A DNA stretch of 20,316 bases from Mnemiopsis leidyi. Its lineage: Eukaryota; Ctenophora; Tentaculata; Lobata; Bolinopsidae. Under the pieces are notes generated by a model. It did no database searches, was not told the DNA's origin, and saw only the letters and a list, made by a program, of their open reading frames with translations. The stretch's first letter is position 1. Each line of letters starts with the position of its first letter. Positions 7,664 through 18,125 of this stretch are shown piece after piece. The stretch spans positions 44,499 through 64,814 of the forward strand of contig JH152858.1 of NCBI GenBank assembly GCA_000226015.1. The letters run 5' to 3'. The translations under genes and the position numbers were made by a program.

Positions 7664-9060
7664 GTAAGTTAGCATGCTTCGATTTTGAAGAAAAATATTT
7701 AACTTATTTTACCACTCTATATCCCGAATGCTGTGAGAACCTTATAAAGGTCTGGCACTTGTTTTCGTTTCAACACAAATTTCGTTAAATTCGTAGTTTC
7801 CCTTAGTTGAACATTGTGATCGATGCATTAACTTTTATGGGCATATAATTTTATATCGCGTGTGTGTGTGTAACTTTAAGTTTAACATCAATACTTTTAT
7901 ACGTTGGATTGTATGGACTGTGGTTGACGGCAGATTGTTTCCTGTGTACGCATGGTTATGTGCTATATGGATTACTGCGTGCACACAATCGACTGCGAGG
8001 CTGATGTATTGGACTGATGTTATTATATTATTCCTAAGGGTGGTTGTAGTTCTCATAGCTATATAGTGATAGTCTTAATCATAGCATATCTTTAAGAAAT
8101 TAAGGATTTAGGGGGAAATTTTAGGTAGTTTTTCTATAAGCAGTCCAGCCGAAATCTACCCTAATTTAAACATGATAGAATTAGCAAACTGCGGGACTGT
8201 GTTTTGCTAGGGATGGTCTAGGTTTATTATTTTAGTTAAGGGTGATCTGTCTATGATGAACAGTTGAGGAGTAACTGTTTATATTTCGGATGGTTATTGG
8301 TTAGGGCACCAGTTATCAGCATCCATATTCTTTTTCCAGCCATTCAAGCGATATTTTCTGTGAAAATTATTCAAGTCACTTACCGCTACCTTTGTTATTT
8401 AAACATTTTAATTATTATTTTATGCTGTTTTGTCAAAAATTCTTACAGTGTAATATATTTATAACGTTTTCCGTTTGCTAATGTGAATTGAGCAGGCAAC
8501 AACTGTTTATCTTATAAATGTAGATGTAAGTGTTACCTTAAACTGAAAGATAAAGCCGGATTGGAAATGGAAATTGTACGTGCAGTGGCCTATTTAATTT
8601 AAAGTTAACTCTAAATTTAAAGTTAACAATTTTGTTCCAAAAGTACTACTCAAATCAAATGCGAAATTGTTTTTGTTGCAGCGGTAAACATTAACAATAA
8701 ATATAATAATTTCATTCAATTTCACAAACAATTATTTAATGCAAATGATTTTTAAGTGATAACTCACTCATTAACAGCCATTTAAACAGAGTAATGCATC
8801 ATTTAACTTTGAGTTTAAAATATATTTTAAAAGCATCTGAAAAGCAATGGTATTGAAATTACTTCAATTTCAATGTGTGACCCTTTCGTCAAATCATGAA
8901 TTACAACCGATATTGCAATGGAATATTGGATGATCAATGATCATGAAACTCCACAACCTCAAAAATAGTAAGGAATTTTTGTTTCACGTGACAAGGCAGA
9001 TAACATTTCTAAAGAAAAAACATACTAAAAAATCTGTTAACAGAACGATTACATAATATC
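7664..9060. other. Intergenic, no gene seen
   Basis: AT-rich sequence between the convergent 3' ends of the Ig receptor and the myosin gene. Open frames such as 7860-8066 on plus are hydrophobic but lack any family signature. A small duplication, AATTTAAAGTTAAC twice, occurs near 8597-8630. Confidence 0.5.
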
Positions 9061-9680
9061 AGTTGCAAAACGCAAAGCGTTCCTCCAGCCAGAAAAGACA
9101 CGTGGATTTCAGATTCCTTGTTATTTCAAGTTGAAAATTTTGATTTTTCGGCTATAGGTGTGATGATTTTCGGATTCAAAACTATAAACTTCAGATTCCT
9201 CGTCGAATTTTACGTCAAAATACTGGTCTAACTTTTCTCCTAGCTCAAAGTCGAAAATTTCCATTCTGGGGCCTTATAAGGGGTCACATAACTGTAAGGG
9301 GTCACGTGATTATTTTTCTGCTCTGAAACTATCAAATTCGGATTCCTCTTTAAATTTTACGTCAAAATACTGGTCTAACTTTTCTTCTAGCTCAAAGTTG
9401 AAAATTTTCATTTTTAGGGCCTTAAAGGCCTTTAATTAAAGGCCTTAAGATAAAATTTATAGATAGCCTAAGCCACAGAACCCGCTAAAATCTACAATAC
9501 CTGAAATTTTCATGACTCTATTTCATTCCGTTTGGACTCCAATTCGTCCCCCGATTTGAAGATTTTTTGGGCCTTGTGAAGGGTCTTTAAGGGCTTAAGG
9601 CCTTAAAGGGCCCTTAGAGGGGTCGGAGCGAATTTTAACATACTCATAGCCTCAGCCACAGAACGTATATGGGATTGATC
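9060..9680. repeat. Degenerate repeat block with GGCCTT palindromes
   Basis: A segment of about 90 bp around TACGTCAAAATACTGGTCTA occurs at 9211 and again 147 bases later at 9358, with near-identical surroundings (GATTCCTC..., TAGCTCAAAGT(C/T)GAAAATTT). A second sub-motif, TAGCCTAAGCCACAGAACC, at about 9464 recurs as TAGCCTCAGCCACAGAACG at about 9648. A perfect 22-bp palindrome centred on AATT lies at 9425-9446, flanked by more AAGGGC/GGCCTTAA motifs up to about 9620. It looks like an old dispersed repeat; the class is unknown. Confidence 0.65.
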
Positions 9681-12394
9681 ATGGAATTTAAGGAAGAGAT
9701 CACTATGGTCCATAGTATGGAGGATATGGAGTATAAAGCCGTACATGGCGTCTATGACTTGGAAGAATTGAAGGCAGCTCAGCAGTATAAATGTCAGTAT
9801 AACCGCTCTTATGTGTGATGTGGGTTGTTGTTTCTCTCCTATCTGCGTGTCTTCAGTCTTGATGGATAGTCCGCGTCTTTGCTTCCTCTTCGTGATCGAA
9901 CTCCTTGATCTTCGTTCTTTTTTAGGAAAATAGCAGGACTTTTGTGTAACAGATGAAAATGATTTAGATTAGAAAGCAAATAATTTTCCACGACAGACAT
10001 CCCCAAACGTATGCTTTTCGAGGATCGTCAGGCGACACGAAGTATTTAAACAAACACACCCCATCATTTCCGTAAATGTGAATTTTTCTTCTCGACCTCT
10101 CTTCTTATTCATCTTTTTCAATGTGGCCACTCTAAATTTTGTCTCACGTTGTGACCCTTTTCACGCGCCGCTTTGCGGCAGCAGGGCTATGCAACGTGTA
10201 GCAATCTAGATTCAGATTGTAAAATTCTTCCATTGTAATTGTATTGCTGTATTTTTTCCAAATGAATTTTTACTTACAATTACATTACAAATACTGGAAA
10301 GATTTTTATATCTGTTTTCATAGCATATATGTACGTCATCCCATTCACGAAAAAGTCTTTAAACCTGTCTACTAGCGCTCCAAATGTGTTGGCGAACCCT
10401 AACTCTAAGAAAGAACATTCCGCGCCGGAGTACTGGACAGCCACTTGAAGTTGAATTGTTCTTTGCACTTGCAGTACGACTATCCTTGCTCTAACCGGTG
10501 CAGAGCCCTTTTGCGCGCGGCGTAACTGTAAGCACCTGGTTAGGTAAAAGACGATCCGTTTACCTTGACCGTGACGAGATGTTATCCGTCTACCGAAACG
10601 TTCAGCTTTAGCTACGTGAGTCGGGTATCACCGCGACAACGTTTACCAAGGAATCTACCACGGCTATACTAAGCAGATAGGAACCATGAGTGATGAGGTC
10701 AAAACTTTGTCGTCAAGCGCGATCGTGTAACTGTTGGTATAACCAAATGTTTTAAAGAGTTTGACCGAGTTGAAGATCACTGAAGCGCTCCCGGCCCCAC
10801 AATCCAACTGTGAATTTTGAGGGATATTCCAGGGATTATGTTTGATGTTGTCGAGGTCAGAGGTGTTACCCGACTCGCGCGGCGTTAGAACGTTAGACGG
10901 ATATCATTATCAATATCATCTCGTCAGGGATTATGGTTTTCATTTCAATTTCTCTCAATCTGGATTACATTCATCACTGTAGTCGTTAAACTTAAAGTGG
11001 ATTTCTCCGTCACATTTATGATATCGCGGTATGAACCTATTAATTATCACAGCAAAAAGTCTAGTTGTTTGACTTTGAGCAAATTGTTTCATCTGAGCCA
11101 TCGCAACAATCATCGACCAAGCCACCACCCTAATCATAATGTACATCAAAGATTTAACGTTAATTTTTGTTATGATTTTTCTTTGAAAAGCTTTGTAGTT
11201 CTCCCTTCGAATGAGGGTCGGACAAAGTCAGACAAGAAAGCTTCATTATCAATGCTTATCTTTGTCTGTAATCTTTGTAAGGCGTAGGCATTCCTAGTTA
11301 TTTAAATACCCGTTAGAAGTGGTTGTGCAGTAGTTTATCGATTGTGTGAGACGTCACTTTTATACAGCGTTTTTTCAGTATTTATGTTTTATTAGGTAAG
11401 ATTTTGTCGATTATTTTATACGTTTATACAGATGTTTAAGAACTATGCTTGTTGCTTGTCACCTGACAATAAACTTTTAGCCAGAAGATGACAGGTGTTA
11501 TACCTATTGAAATATTGCAGAACAGTGTCTAATTTGTTACAGAAAAGATGTTTACGTACATTATACTTATAGTCCTATCATAACAAAAATTTCAAAGAAT
11601 GCCCTCTTTTGAGTTCCATTTATTACGTTAAGAGGTGCAATTTGTTGGAAGGGTACAACTGTAAGTTGCGATGGACATACAAAGATCATACAGCAATTTG
11701 ATAACCAAATGGTTAAACGAATATCATTCAGCAGCAACAAATCAGGAAAGTGACAGAAACCCCTTACAGATCTAGATAATCCATAATACGCAGCACCCTG
11801 AAACTCAATAAAAATTTCCAGTATAAAGCTTTCTGAAAACATCTGAATCTACATCGTTTTGCATTTCCCTTACACCAAGCATGAAATCTATCAACTTGAG
11901 CAGCTAATGACAGAATATTAATTATAATTCTTCTTTAAACTAAGTATTAGATTTCCCTTTGGCTATTGCCATTGGTATTTTCATGTTAATCTTCGCTGAC
12001 AAGTCTACAGCATACGAAACATTTCAGTCTTAAATATCTAATTGAACTCAAACCGCAAATTTCGGACAGAATTAGATAATCGTCGCGTTGTTAGGGCGAA
12101 CCTACAAAATATATAACTTTGCTTATTAATATTACAATTAAAAAAGTTCAAAAACATCACAACAATAAAAAATTTTCTATATAGAGCTGTTCTTTGCGCA
12201 CAGCGTGCCAGATAAATGATAATCAAATTTAACAACTCTAAAATCAGTTTTTCCATACAGTTCAATATTCATTTCGATCCTTACGAGTAGATGTTTCAAG
12301 CGGAAAATTTCGCTGAATTCTACCTTAATAGAATTTCCATCACAAATAACATGGCGGAATTTATATGTACCGACACTTACACCTCTAATACCCG
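9681..12394. other. Intergenic, no convincing gene
   Basis: Contains several open but unrecognised frames (for example minus 9603-9968 and minus 10280-10627). The 10140-10900 stretch is richer in CG dinucleotides than its surroundings. Nothing shows a domain signature or a coherent exon set. The 3' UTR of the minus-strand myosin gene must begin at 12394; no strong polyadenylation signal is seen close to its stop. The nearest reverse-strand AATAAA noticed is at 11619-11624. Confidence 0.4.
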
Positions 12395-12669
12395 TTATCT
12401 GTCGTTTTCCTCATTCGCCAGCCTTCTGGCGGCTGCGATATCTGCCGCCGTTATCGAGCCTTGGGTTCGACCATCACGACTTCGCCGTCGGTCTTTCTTC
12501 CGCTTCCCCTCCCGGGCGGATGTCGGTGGCGTTCCCCCGTTTCGGATCTGTCGGGGAGAGGAGTCCCGTGAGCTGGTGTTCCGGAGCGGGGAGGAGGAGG
12601 ATATGAAACTGTCGTGGCTGTGGCGGGGCGGCCGCGAGTCCAGGAGTTTCCGGCCTCTCCTGCCTGAAT
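12395..12669 (-). other. Last coding exon of the myosin-XVIII-like gene (basic, Ser/Pro-rich C-terminus)
   Basis: The acceptor TTTCCTCAG|AT enters in phase 1 after a long pyrimidine tract. The exon encodes a non-coiled tail rich in Ser, Arg and Pro (SFISSSSPLR, KRKKDRRRSRDGR) ending ADIAAARRLANEENDR, then TAA at 12395-12397. Base composition is distinctly GC-rich and CpG-rich compared with the neighbouring AT-rich introns. Plus-strand frames here are shadows. Confidence 0.75.
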
Positions 12670-15600
12670 CTGAGGAAAGAAGGAAGTAAGGAGGGGTTTG
12701 TGCTGTTGTAAGTTGTTGGCGGTATATTTAACTGGGTTCTCAGCGTTCCGGGTAGATTTTAATCTTGTTTTTATTTGTGTGCTACACTCACATTGCATCT
12801 TCACGATATCTCTAGTCCATTAAAATGTCTGAACGCACAGTAATATTCAAATTACAAATGTTAATTAAAATTGCAATTTAATTACGGCAGCTCAAAGAAG
12901 CATCAACGATTTTACATTTTTAATGCAGGCTAACTTCTATGTCAAAATCGGTGCACTTTCAGGAATAACCGGACATTTTAAGCTATTCATTGATCATTTG
13001 TGGGGTTTAATTATCATGAGGTTAAATTATGTTAAAAAAGAACAAAAACAACGAATCAAAAGCAGCGCCTATATGCTAGATTAATACAGTGATTGGATTA
13101 CGAAACTTTAATCACTGATCACTCGTTTACCTCCTATAGCAGAGCACGAATAGAAGAAACTCTTATTAGTCACGTCACCTTATTTGCTGCAGTTTTTGAA
13201 GTTTAGATTATTTTTACCAGTAAACGAGTCAGACTACTTAGCCAAGGAGCGCGGTTTCTATTTCTTAAAAGAATCAAATTTTCCCGCAAAGTTACACGAT
13301 ATAAAAAAGTTTAAGAAAACTTTCCATGCTTACCTCTTATATCTAGCTCAATATCGTCATCATCAACAAGATAATCATCGTCGTCATCGTCCATGAAGTT
13401 GTCGTCCAGGTCGTCACTGAGCATGTCGTCGTCCGATACCGCAAAGGAGGAAGTATCTTTAGCTCGGCTTTCTGCTAACGTCAGTCGATCTTTCAGACTC
13501 TTCACCTGAACAGCACACCATTGCTCAGGGGTATGACTTTACTATGGATTACATAGTATAATAACGTTACTATAGATAGAATAGTATAAATACATTTTAT
13601 AGCATTACAACTTATATCCTAACATTAAAGCTTCTATCCTAGCATTAGTTTCGTGACAGAAATCATATTTTTTCTCTATGGTTTTAGCCTGTCGTACACA
13701 GAAAACGCGGCTGTATTTGGGGCCCGGCGTGGACTGATGAACTATATATTTATCTACTGTTTTCATCTGTTATATTGCAGTACTTTACCAGCCACCACCG
13801 TGGGGTGTTCAATTAATCAATCATTAAAACTCTTATCCTAAAATCCTAGCCTTGTAACTAGTAATGTTACCTGGTTAAGGGCTTTATCCCTTTCGTACGT
13901 TAGCTCTTCGATTTGCTCGTCATATTCCCTCTTTTTCCTGTTCCACTCAACTGTGAGGAGAAAACAGTGATGTTAGAGAATGAGCTTTTCTCCTATGCCA
14001 AAGACTAAGGCACAGGGCTCTCAAAATCGGACAGCGTAAAATTCAGCCATTACGTCATGGCTATTTTAATGTCAAACCACAATGTTTTTAGAGGAGAATA
14101 AGCAAACCCAATGGAGAATAAGCAAACCCAATGGACAATGATAATGATTCCGATGAACAAGTAAACCCAAATTTGGACAATGATATTGATTCCGATGAAC
14201 AAGTCAACGCAATCAATATCCACCCCGCTGCCCCAAGAACGACATACCGTCCTTAGTCTCAGTGTCATTGGCCGCTTCGCTGGCCTCCCTTAGCTGCCGT
14301 TGTAGGCGCCTCAGTTCGTTCTCTCTGGAGATCTCTTGGCTCTTTTTCGTTTCTACTTCATCAACCGCCTGGGTGTTTTCGGGTTTAAAATGGGCTGAAT
14401 GGCTATTTTTGGCAGAATTTAGTTTTTGCACCACATCAAATGGTTTAGCGGTAACCCGGCAACCCTTTAAACATTGAAATTAAAATCTCACATCGGCAAG
14501 AGAATCTTTAAGTTTCTTGATTGTTCTCTCGGAGCGTGTTTTGTGAGATTGTTCCATCTCAACTTCCAACTCCAACTCTCTAACTTTGTTCTCTAAAGAG
14601 ACGACCTTATCTTTGTCTGCTGTATCTCTTTGTACTCTGTAACAAAAACATGAGTCATCTAGTATGAGGTGATAAACGTAGACTTTAACAAATAACCGCC
14701 GCCAAAAAAGGCAGCTCATATTGTGATAAAGGTCGTGCCAGTGAAACGAGCAGAGATAGATGCGACCGGTAGACAGTTAAAGTTAAAACTCACCTATCCA
14801 GGGATGCCTGGAGATCAGTGATCTGTCTCTCCAGCTCCCCAACCCTAAGACGCTGTTTGTCACTCTTAGTCTGGCTGCTTGCGAGCTCCAACTTAACTGC
14901 ACTCAGCTCTGATACGTGTTGTCTGTTCTTCTTTTCTGCTTCCTCCAACTCTTCTTCTATTTCTTCCACTCTTGTTTGAGCGTCTGAGACCTGATCAATA
15001 CTGTCGCTATAATGATGTATCACATGTTGCATTTAAATCGTTTCCCTCGTGTTTCATTTACCTTGGGGTTCATAAACACAAATGTGTACAGCTGAATGAT
15101 ATGTAACAACTACAAAATTTAGATTTAAATCTAGAGACAAGCTAACCTGTTTCTGAAGAGTGGATATTCTGTTCTCAGCCTCCATTTTGGCCAGCTCCAC
15201 AGATTGGAGACGGTCGCTAACTTCCGACAGCTCGCTGTCGGCCGAGCGTTTAGCGCGCTGCGCGGCACTCAGCGCGTCTTGCAGATCTTCCACCTGGTGA
15301 GAAGAATTGCTTCTAGATCTTTTAAGGGAAGGTAAAACAGGCAGCAGATTATTAGGCGGGAACTACATTTCAAGTTCAAGTTTCTAACAGATTTTTAGAA
15401 ATATAAATAGGAAAAACTCTTTGGATTGACTTAAAGTTACAAGTAAGCCAGCTATTGGGATGAGATCAAAACAACGCGACATACCTGAGCCTTGAGGTTG
15501 TTGAGCTGTGCTTTGTTGACAGAAGAAGATTGTCGGGCCTCAAGTTGACTCTGAGCTTCTCTGTAGAGAGCTTTAGCCTTAGCGAGCTGTTTTTTAACCC

Positions 15601-17434
15601 TTCTTATTTCTTCCTCCCCAACACTTGAGTCTTGTACGTCAGCCAGTCTTCTTTCTAACTCTCTCTTTTGCTAAGGGTTACGATATTAAGCGACTTTATC
15701 CCCCTGCAGCATCTGCATACTTAACGACAAACAGTCTCTAGAACTCAGCAAACTAAAACAACAGAGAGACGCGCCTGATAACAATACAATTAACACCCAG
15801 CTAGAAAGTGAGGTACCTTGAGAGCGGTCTTGCTGGTTGCATACTCCTCCTCAAGCTGGTCCTGCAGGGAGTTTATCCGCTTGTTTAGAGTATCTCTCAA
15901 TGTAGAGATCTCCTCCTCCTTGGCGTCGTTGTCGTGAGCTAGTTGGGCTCTCAGGGACCCTGCCTCCATCTCCCACTGCGCAAAACATTGGGTTATCATT
16001 AGATTAGGAGTAAAGTTGGGCTCTCAGGGACCCTGCCTCCATCTCCCACTGCGCAAAACATTGGGTTATCATTAGATTAGGAGTAAAGTTGGGCTCTCAG
16101 GGACCCTGCCTCCATCTCCCACTGCGCAAAACATTGGGTTATCATTAGATTAGGAGTAAAGTTGGGCTCTCAGGGACCCTGACCTCCATCTCCCACTGCG
16201 CAAAACATTGGGTTATCATTAGATTAGGAGTAAAGTTGGGTGATAACTGCAGCTAAACTGTAAGTTTATATAGCGGATATACGAAATATACTACTTAGGA
16301 GATATACTCAGGAGATCGTACCTTTGTTTTAGCTGACTGTAGAGATGAAACTTGACATGATACCTCCTCCAATTCCTCTTCAAGCTCGTCAACTTTTTGT
16401 TCCAGATCTCGTTTTGCTTTCTTCAGCTGAGCTACCTGCAGAAGGGGAATTATATGATCAGGGACTCAGGATAGTATCTTTATATCTAGATTTACGACTG
16501 TAGAAATTTTGGTATACCATAGTACATGGGCACATGGTACACAAAAATATTCAGCCATCTCTCAAGACAAGTCATAGGGCCGTTATGGGGGATGAAGAGA
16601 TACTGAACATACAGCGATAGCAACTTTCCACCGCAACCTGTAACCGCACATACTGCACATTGTAAGCGCCACCATTCACACAAACTGCGAATTGCGATCG
16701 CAGCTTGTCGAATGTTTGGGGTTTCAGTGTTTGGAGTATCCAGTAAACCTGAAGTTTCCTAACGACGGATTCGAATTGTGCAAGTATAGACTGCAAACTG
16801 TGCAAGTATAGATTGCAAACTGTGCTAGTAGACTGCAAACTGTGCAAGTAGACTGCAAAATAGTACTAGCACTCACATCCGTAGTATCAAGGCCTTGTGA
16901 TGTCAGGTCCACAAGTTGAGACTCAGCGTTAGTGAGTTTTCTCTTGACCTCCTCAGCAGCTGCGTTGGATTCCCGTAATCTGTCTTTCAGGGAAATGAGT
17001 TCAGTCTGTAGGGCTTCCTTTTCTTTGCCCAGCTTCTCTTTCATACTCACTTCGTTCTTCAGAGTGTGGTTCACTTTGGCTACTTCCTATGAGGACAATG
17101 GTAACGCTTATAACGTTTTCAACTTTGAGACATGTTTTAAGAATTGAGATGATTGTTAGAGTAACTTCATTCAATAAATGTAACCCAATCTAATAAAACA
17201 AATGTAAAGCTGAGTCGAACTATAAAACTACAAACAATCTAACCTTGTTTATCTATGAAAATGTTGAAGTCTAACCTGATCGAAACGCTTCTGTTTTCGT
17301 TCCAGTTCACTGTTCCTAGATTGTATGTGCTCCAGGTTCACTTTTAAGTCAGCGATCTCCTCCGCCTGCTTCTGTTGGGCTCTCTTGTAGTTGTTTGCCA
17401 GGGTTTCTTGGTGCTCTTTTTCGTCTTCAATTTC
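12395..17434 (-). CDS. Myo18: Myosin-XVIII-like heavy chain, coiled-coil tail and C-terminus (last 12 exons)
   Basis: Minus-strand exons in transcript order: 17276-17434, 16877-17086, 16322-16435, 15817-15975, 15485-15670, 15147-15293, 14794-14990, 14492-14636, 14248-14368, 13871-13950, 13334-13505, 12395-12669. All have GT-AG ends and agreeing phases, giving 654 residues plus TAA. The product is a long heptad coiled coil. Segment order and wording follow the myosin-XVIII tail (family recalled, not searched): ELERKQKRFDQ; EKLGKEKEALQ...LTSQ; QDQLEEEYATSKTALKQKRE; RRLQRQLRE; NRKKREYD; then an acidic stretch and a Ser/Arg-rich C-terminus. In this family the tail dimerises and associates with actomyosin and membranes. 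No motor domain is in the window. Conventional myosin II or paramyosin is less likely because the acidic, non-helical C-terminus fits myosin XVIII better. Confidence 0.75.
13334..13505 (-). other. Myosin exon encoding an aspartate-rich segment
   Basis: The exon finishes the coiled coil (VKSLKDRLTLAESRAKDTSS) and then encodes about 30 residues dominated by Asp, including runs DDDDDD and DDDD, before the donor GAG|GTAAGC. Vertebrate myosin XVIII also has a shorter acidic patch at this point (family knowledge). Here it is expanded by GAC/GAT codons. Confidence 0.75.
14093..14216. repeat. Two small tandem repeats in a myosin intron
   Basis: A 20-bp unit (GGAGAATAAGCAAACCCAAT) occurs twice at 14093-14132. 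A 42-bp unit starting GGACAATGAT and containing GATTCCGATGAACAAGT occurs twice at 14133-14216. Because 42 is divisible by three, the plus strand reads as a short acidic repeat peptide, but this lies in the intron between exons 13871-13950 and 14248-14368. Confidence 0.8.
15942..16240 (-). repeat. Tandem duplication (x4, 73-bp unit) spanning the 3' splice site of a myosin exon
   Basis: Units start at 15942, 16015, 16088 and 16161 (the last has one extra base), with a stub at 16235. Each carries, on the minus strand, intron sequence, a GCGCAG acceptor, and the first 34 bases of the exon whose real start is 15975 (TGGGAGATGGAGGCAGGG). Reading from any of the three upstream acceptors hits a stop within the next unit, so only the exon-proximal one is productive. 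Confidence 0.95.
16777..16860. repeat. Tandem repeat (x4, 20-22 bp) in a myosin intron
   Basis: Units TGTGCAAGTATAGACTGCAAAC (two of 22 bases) then TGTGC(T/A)AGTAGACTGCAAA (two of 20 bases). The array ends 16 bases from the exon donor at 16876 on the minus strand. Confidence 0.85.
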
Positions 17435-18124
17435 CTGAAACGGACCCATGTTTACTGATAAACGGTTTCTTAATTCTAGTTAATTAGACCAAGTTTTAGA
17501 TAAAAACTGGAATATTCTTGAAAATCTTCATCGCGCGTATGAGTGTCTAATGTTAATTCTTTGTAATTATTGCCGTCGTGATATTAAGGAAGTCCAGCTA
17601 TATATAGATCATGAGAATATGTCCACAACAAAGATCAAGTTTATAATCAGATAATCGGAGCTGGCTAGGAGCATTCTCGAGATAGTTAGATAAGAATAAT
17701 TATATTATAACATATCAATACTTTCATGTGTTAGCTAGAGTATTAACTTATAATGTTGCTTCTATACCTGCTTCAATATTTGCTACAATTCTGACTACAT
17801 TACTCCCAACATTAACGTTAGTTACAACCTGTTCTCAATAACTTGCCCATTCTACGTATAACGGTAAAACTCCGGTCTATGCTTTACAATAATTTCTCAA
17901 AGTCAATACCATTAAATCTAGTCTCGCTGCGCTCATACACGAACATTAGCGACTTTAAGCACTAGCTAGACTGTCCGACTATAATTTTGTTGTGCCCTTT
18001 GCTCTCGGGTCGTATAGTAACTATTTGAAGAATTGAAAGTCGTCTTGCCATACTGACCAATTATACTTAAAAAGTTTTTCCCACTGCTACCAGTTGATTT
18101 AACAATGGAACCCCCTCTAGTTTG
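17435..18124. other. Spacer between the myosin tail and the divergent secreted-protein gene
   Basis: AT-rich, with no exon recognised on either strand. On the minus strand, an ATG at 17447-17449 is in frame with the first visible myosin exon (MGPFQEIEDEKE), so a tail-only start is possible. The CCGTTTCAG at that exon edge also works as an acceptor. If the ATG is used, this spacer would be a shared divergent promoter. Confidence 0.5.
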
Positions 18125-18125
18125 A
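18105..18125 (+). promoter_or_regulatory. Upstream mini-ORF overlapping the start codon of the secreted-protein gene
   Basis: ATG at 18105 in a favourable context (A at -3, G at +4) encodes MEPPLV and stops with TGA at 18123-18125, sharing its last base with the main ATG (TGATG). If it is within the 5' UTR it could limit or couple translation of the main frame. Confidence 0.4.

Noticed and set aside
9681..9818. Plus-strand 45-codon frame MEFKEEITMVHSMEDMEYKA...
   Set aside because: Short, in a repeat-derived region, antisense to another open frame, no homology recognised.
9603..9968. Minus-strand open frame of about 121 codons with a hydrophobic stretch (IRAVILTFILLSCLQFFQVI)
   Set aside because: It looked at first like TM6 of another 7TM receptor, but there is no NPxxY-like segment, its C-terminal part lies in a repeated element, and no start codon or partner exon is supported.
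10280..10627. Minus-strand open frame of about 115 codons, Arg-rich then hydrophobic
   Set aside because: No domain signature, no convincing start or splice partner. It lies in a CG-richer stretch where long frames arise by chance.
12291..12689. Plus-strand open frame of 132 codons
   Set aside because: It is the antisense shadow of the GC-rich last exon of the myosin gene, which has an acceptor, correct phase and continuity with eleven other exons.
14132..14260. Plus-strand acidic repeat peptide (DNDNDSDEQVN type)
   Set aside because: Arises from a 42-bp intronic tandem repeat of length divisible by three; no start context or neighbouring exon supports translation.
12395..17434. Conventional muscle or non-muscle myosin II tail, or paramyosin
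   Set aside because: The coiled coil alone would allow it, but the segment order, the RRLQRQLRE block followed by an acidic patch, and the long non-helical Ser/Arg-rich C-terminus fit myosin XVIII better.
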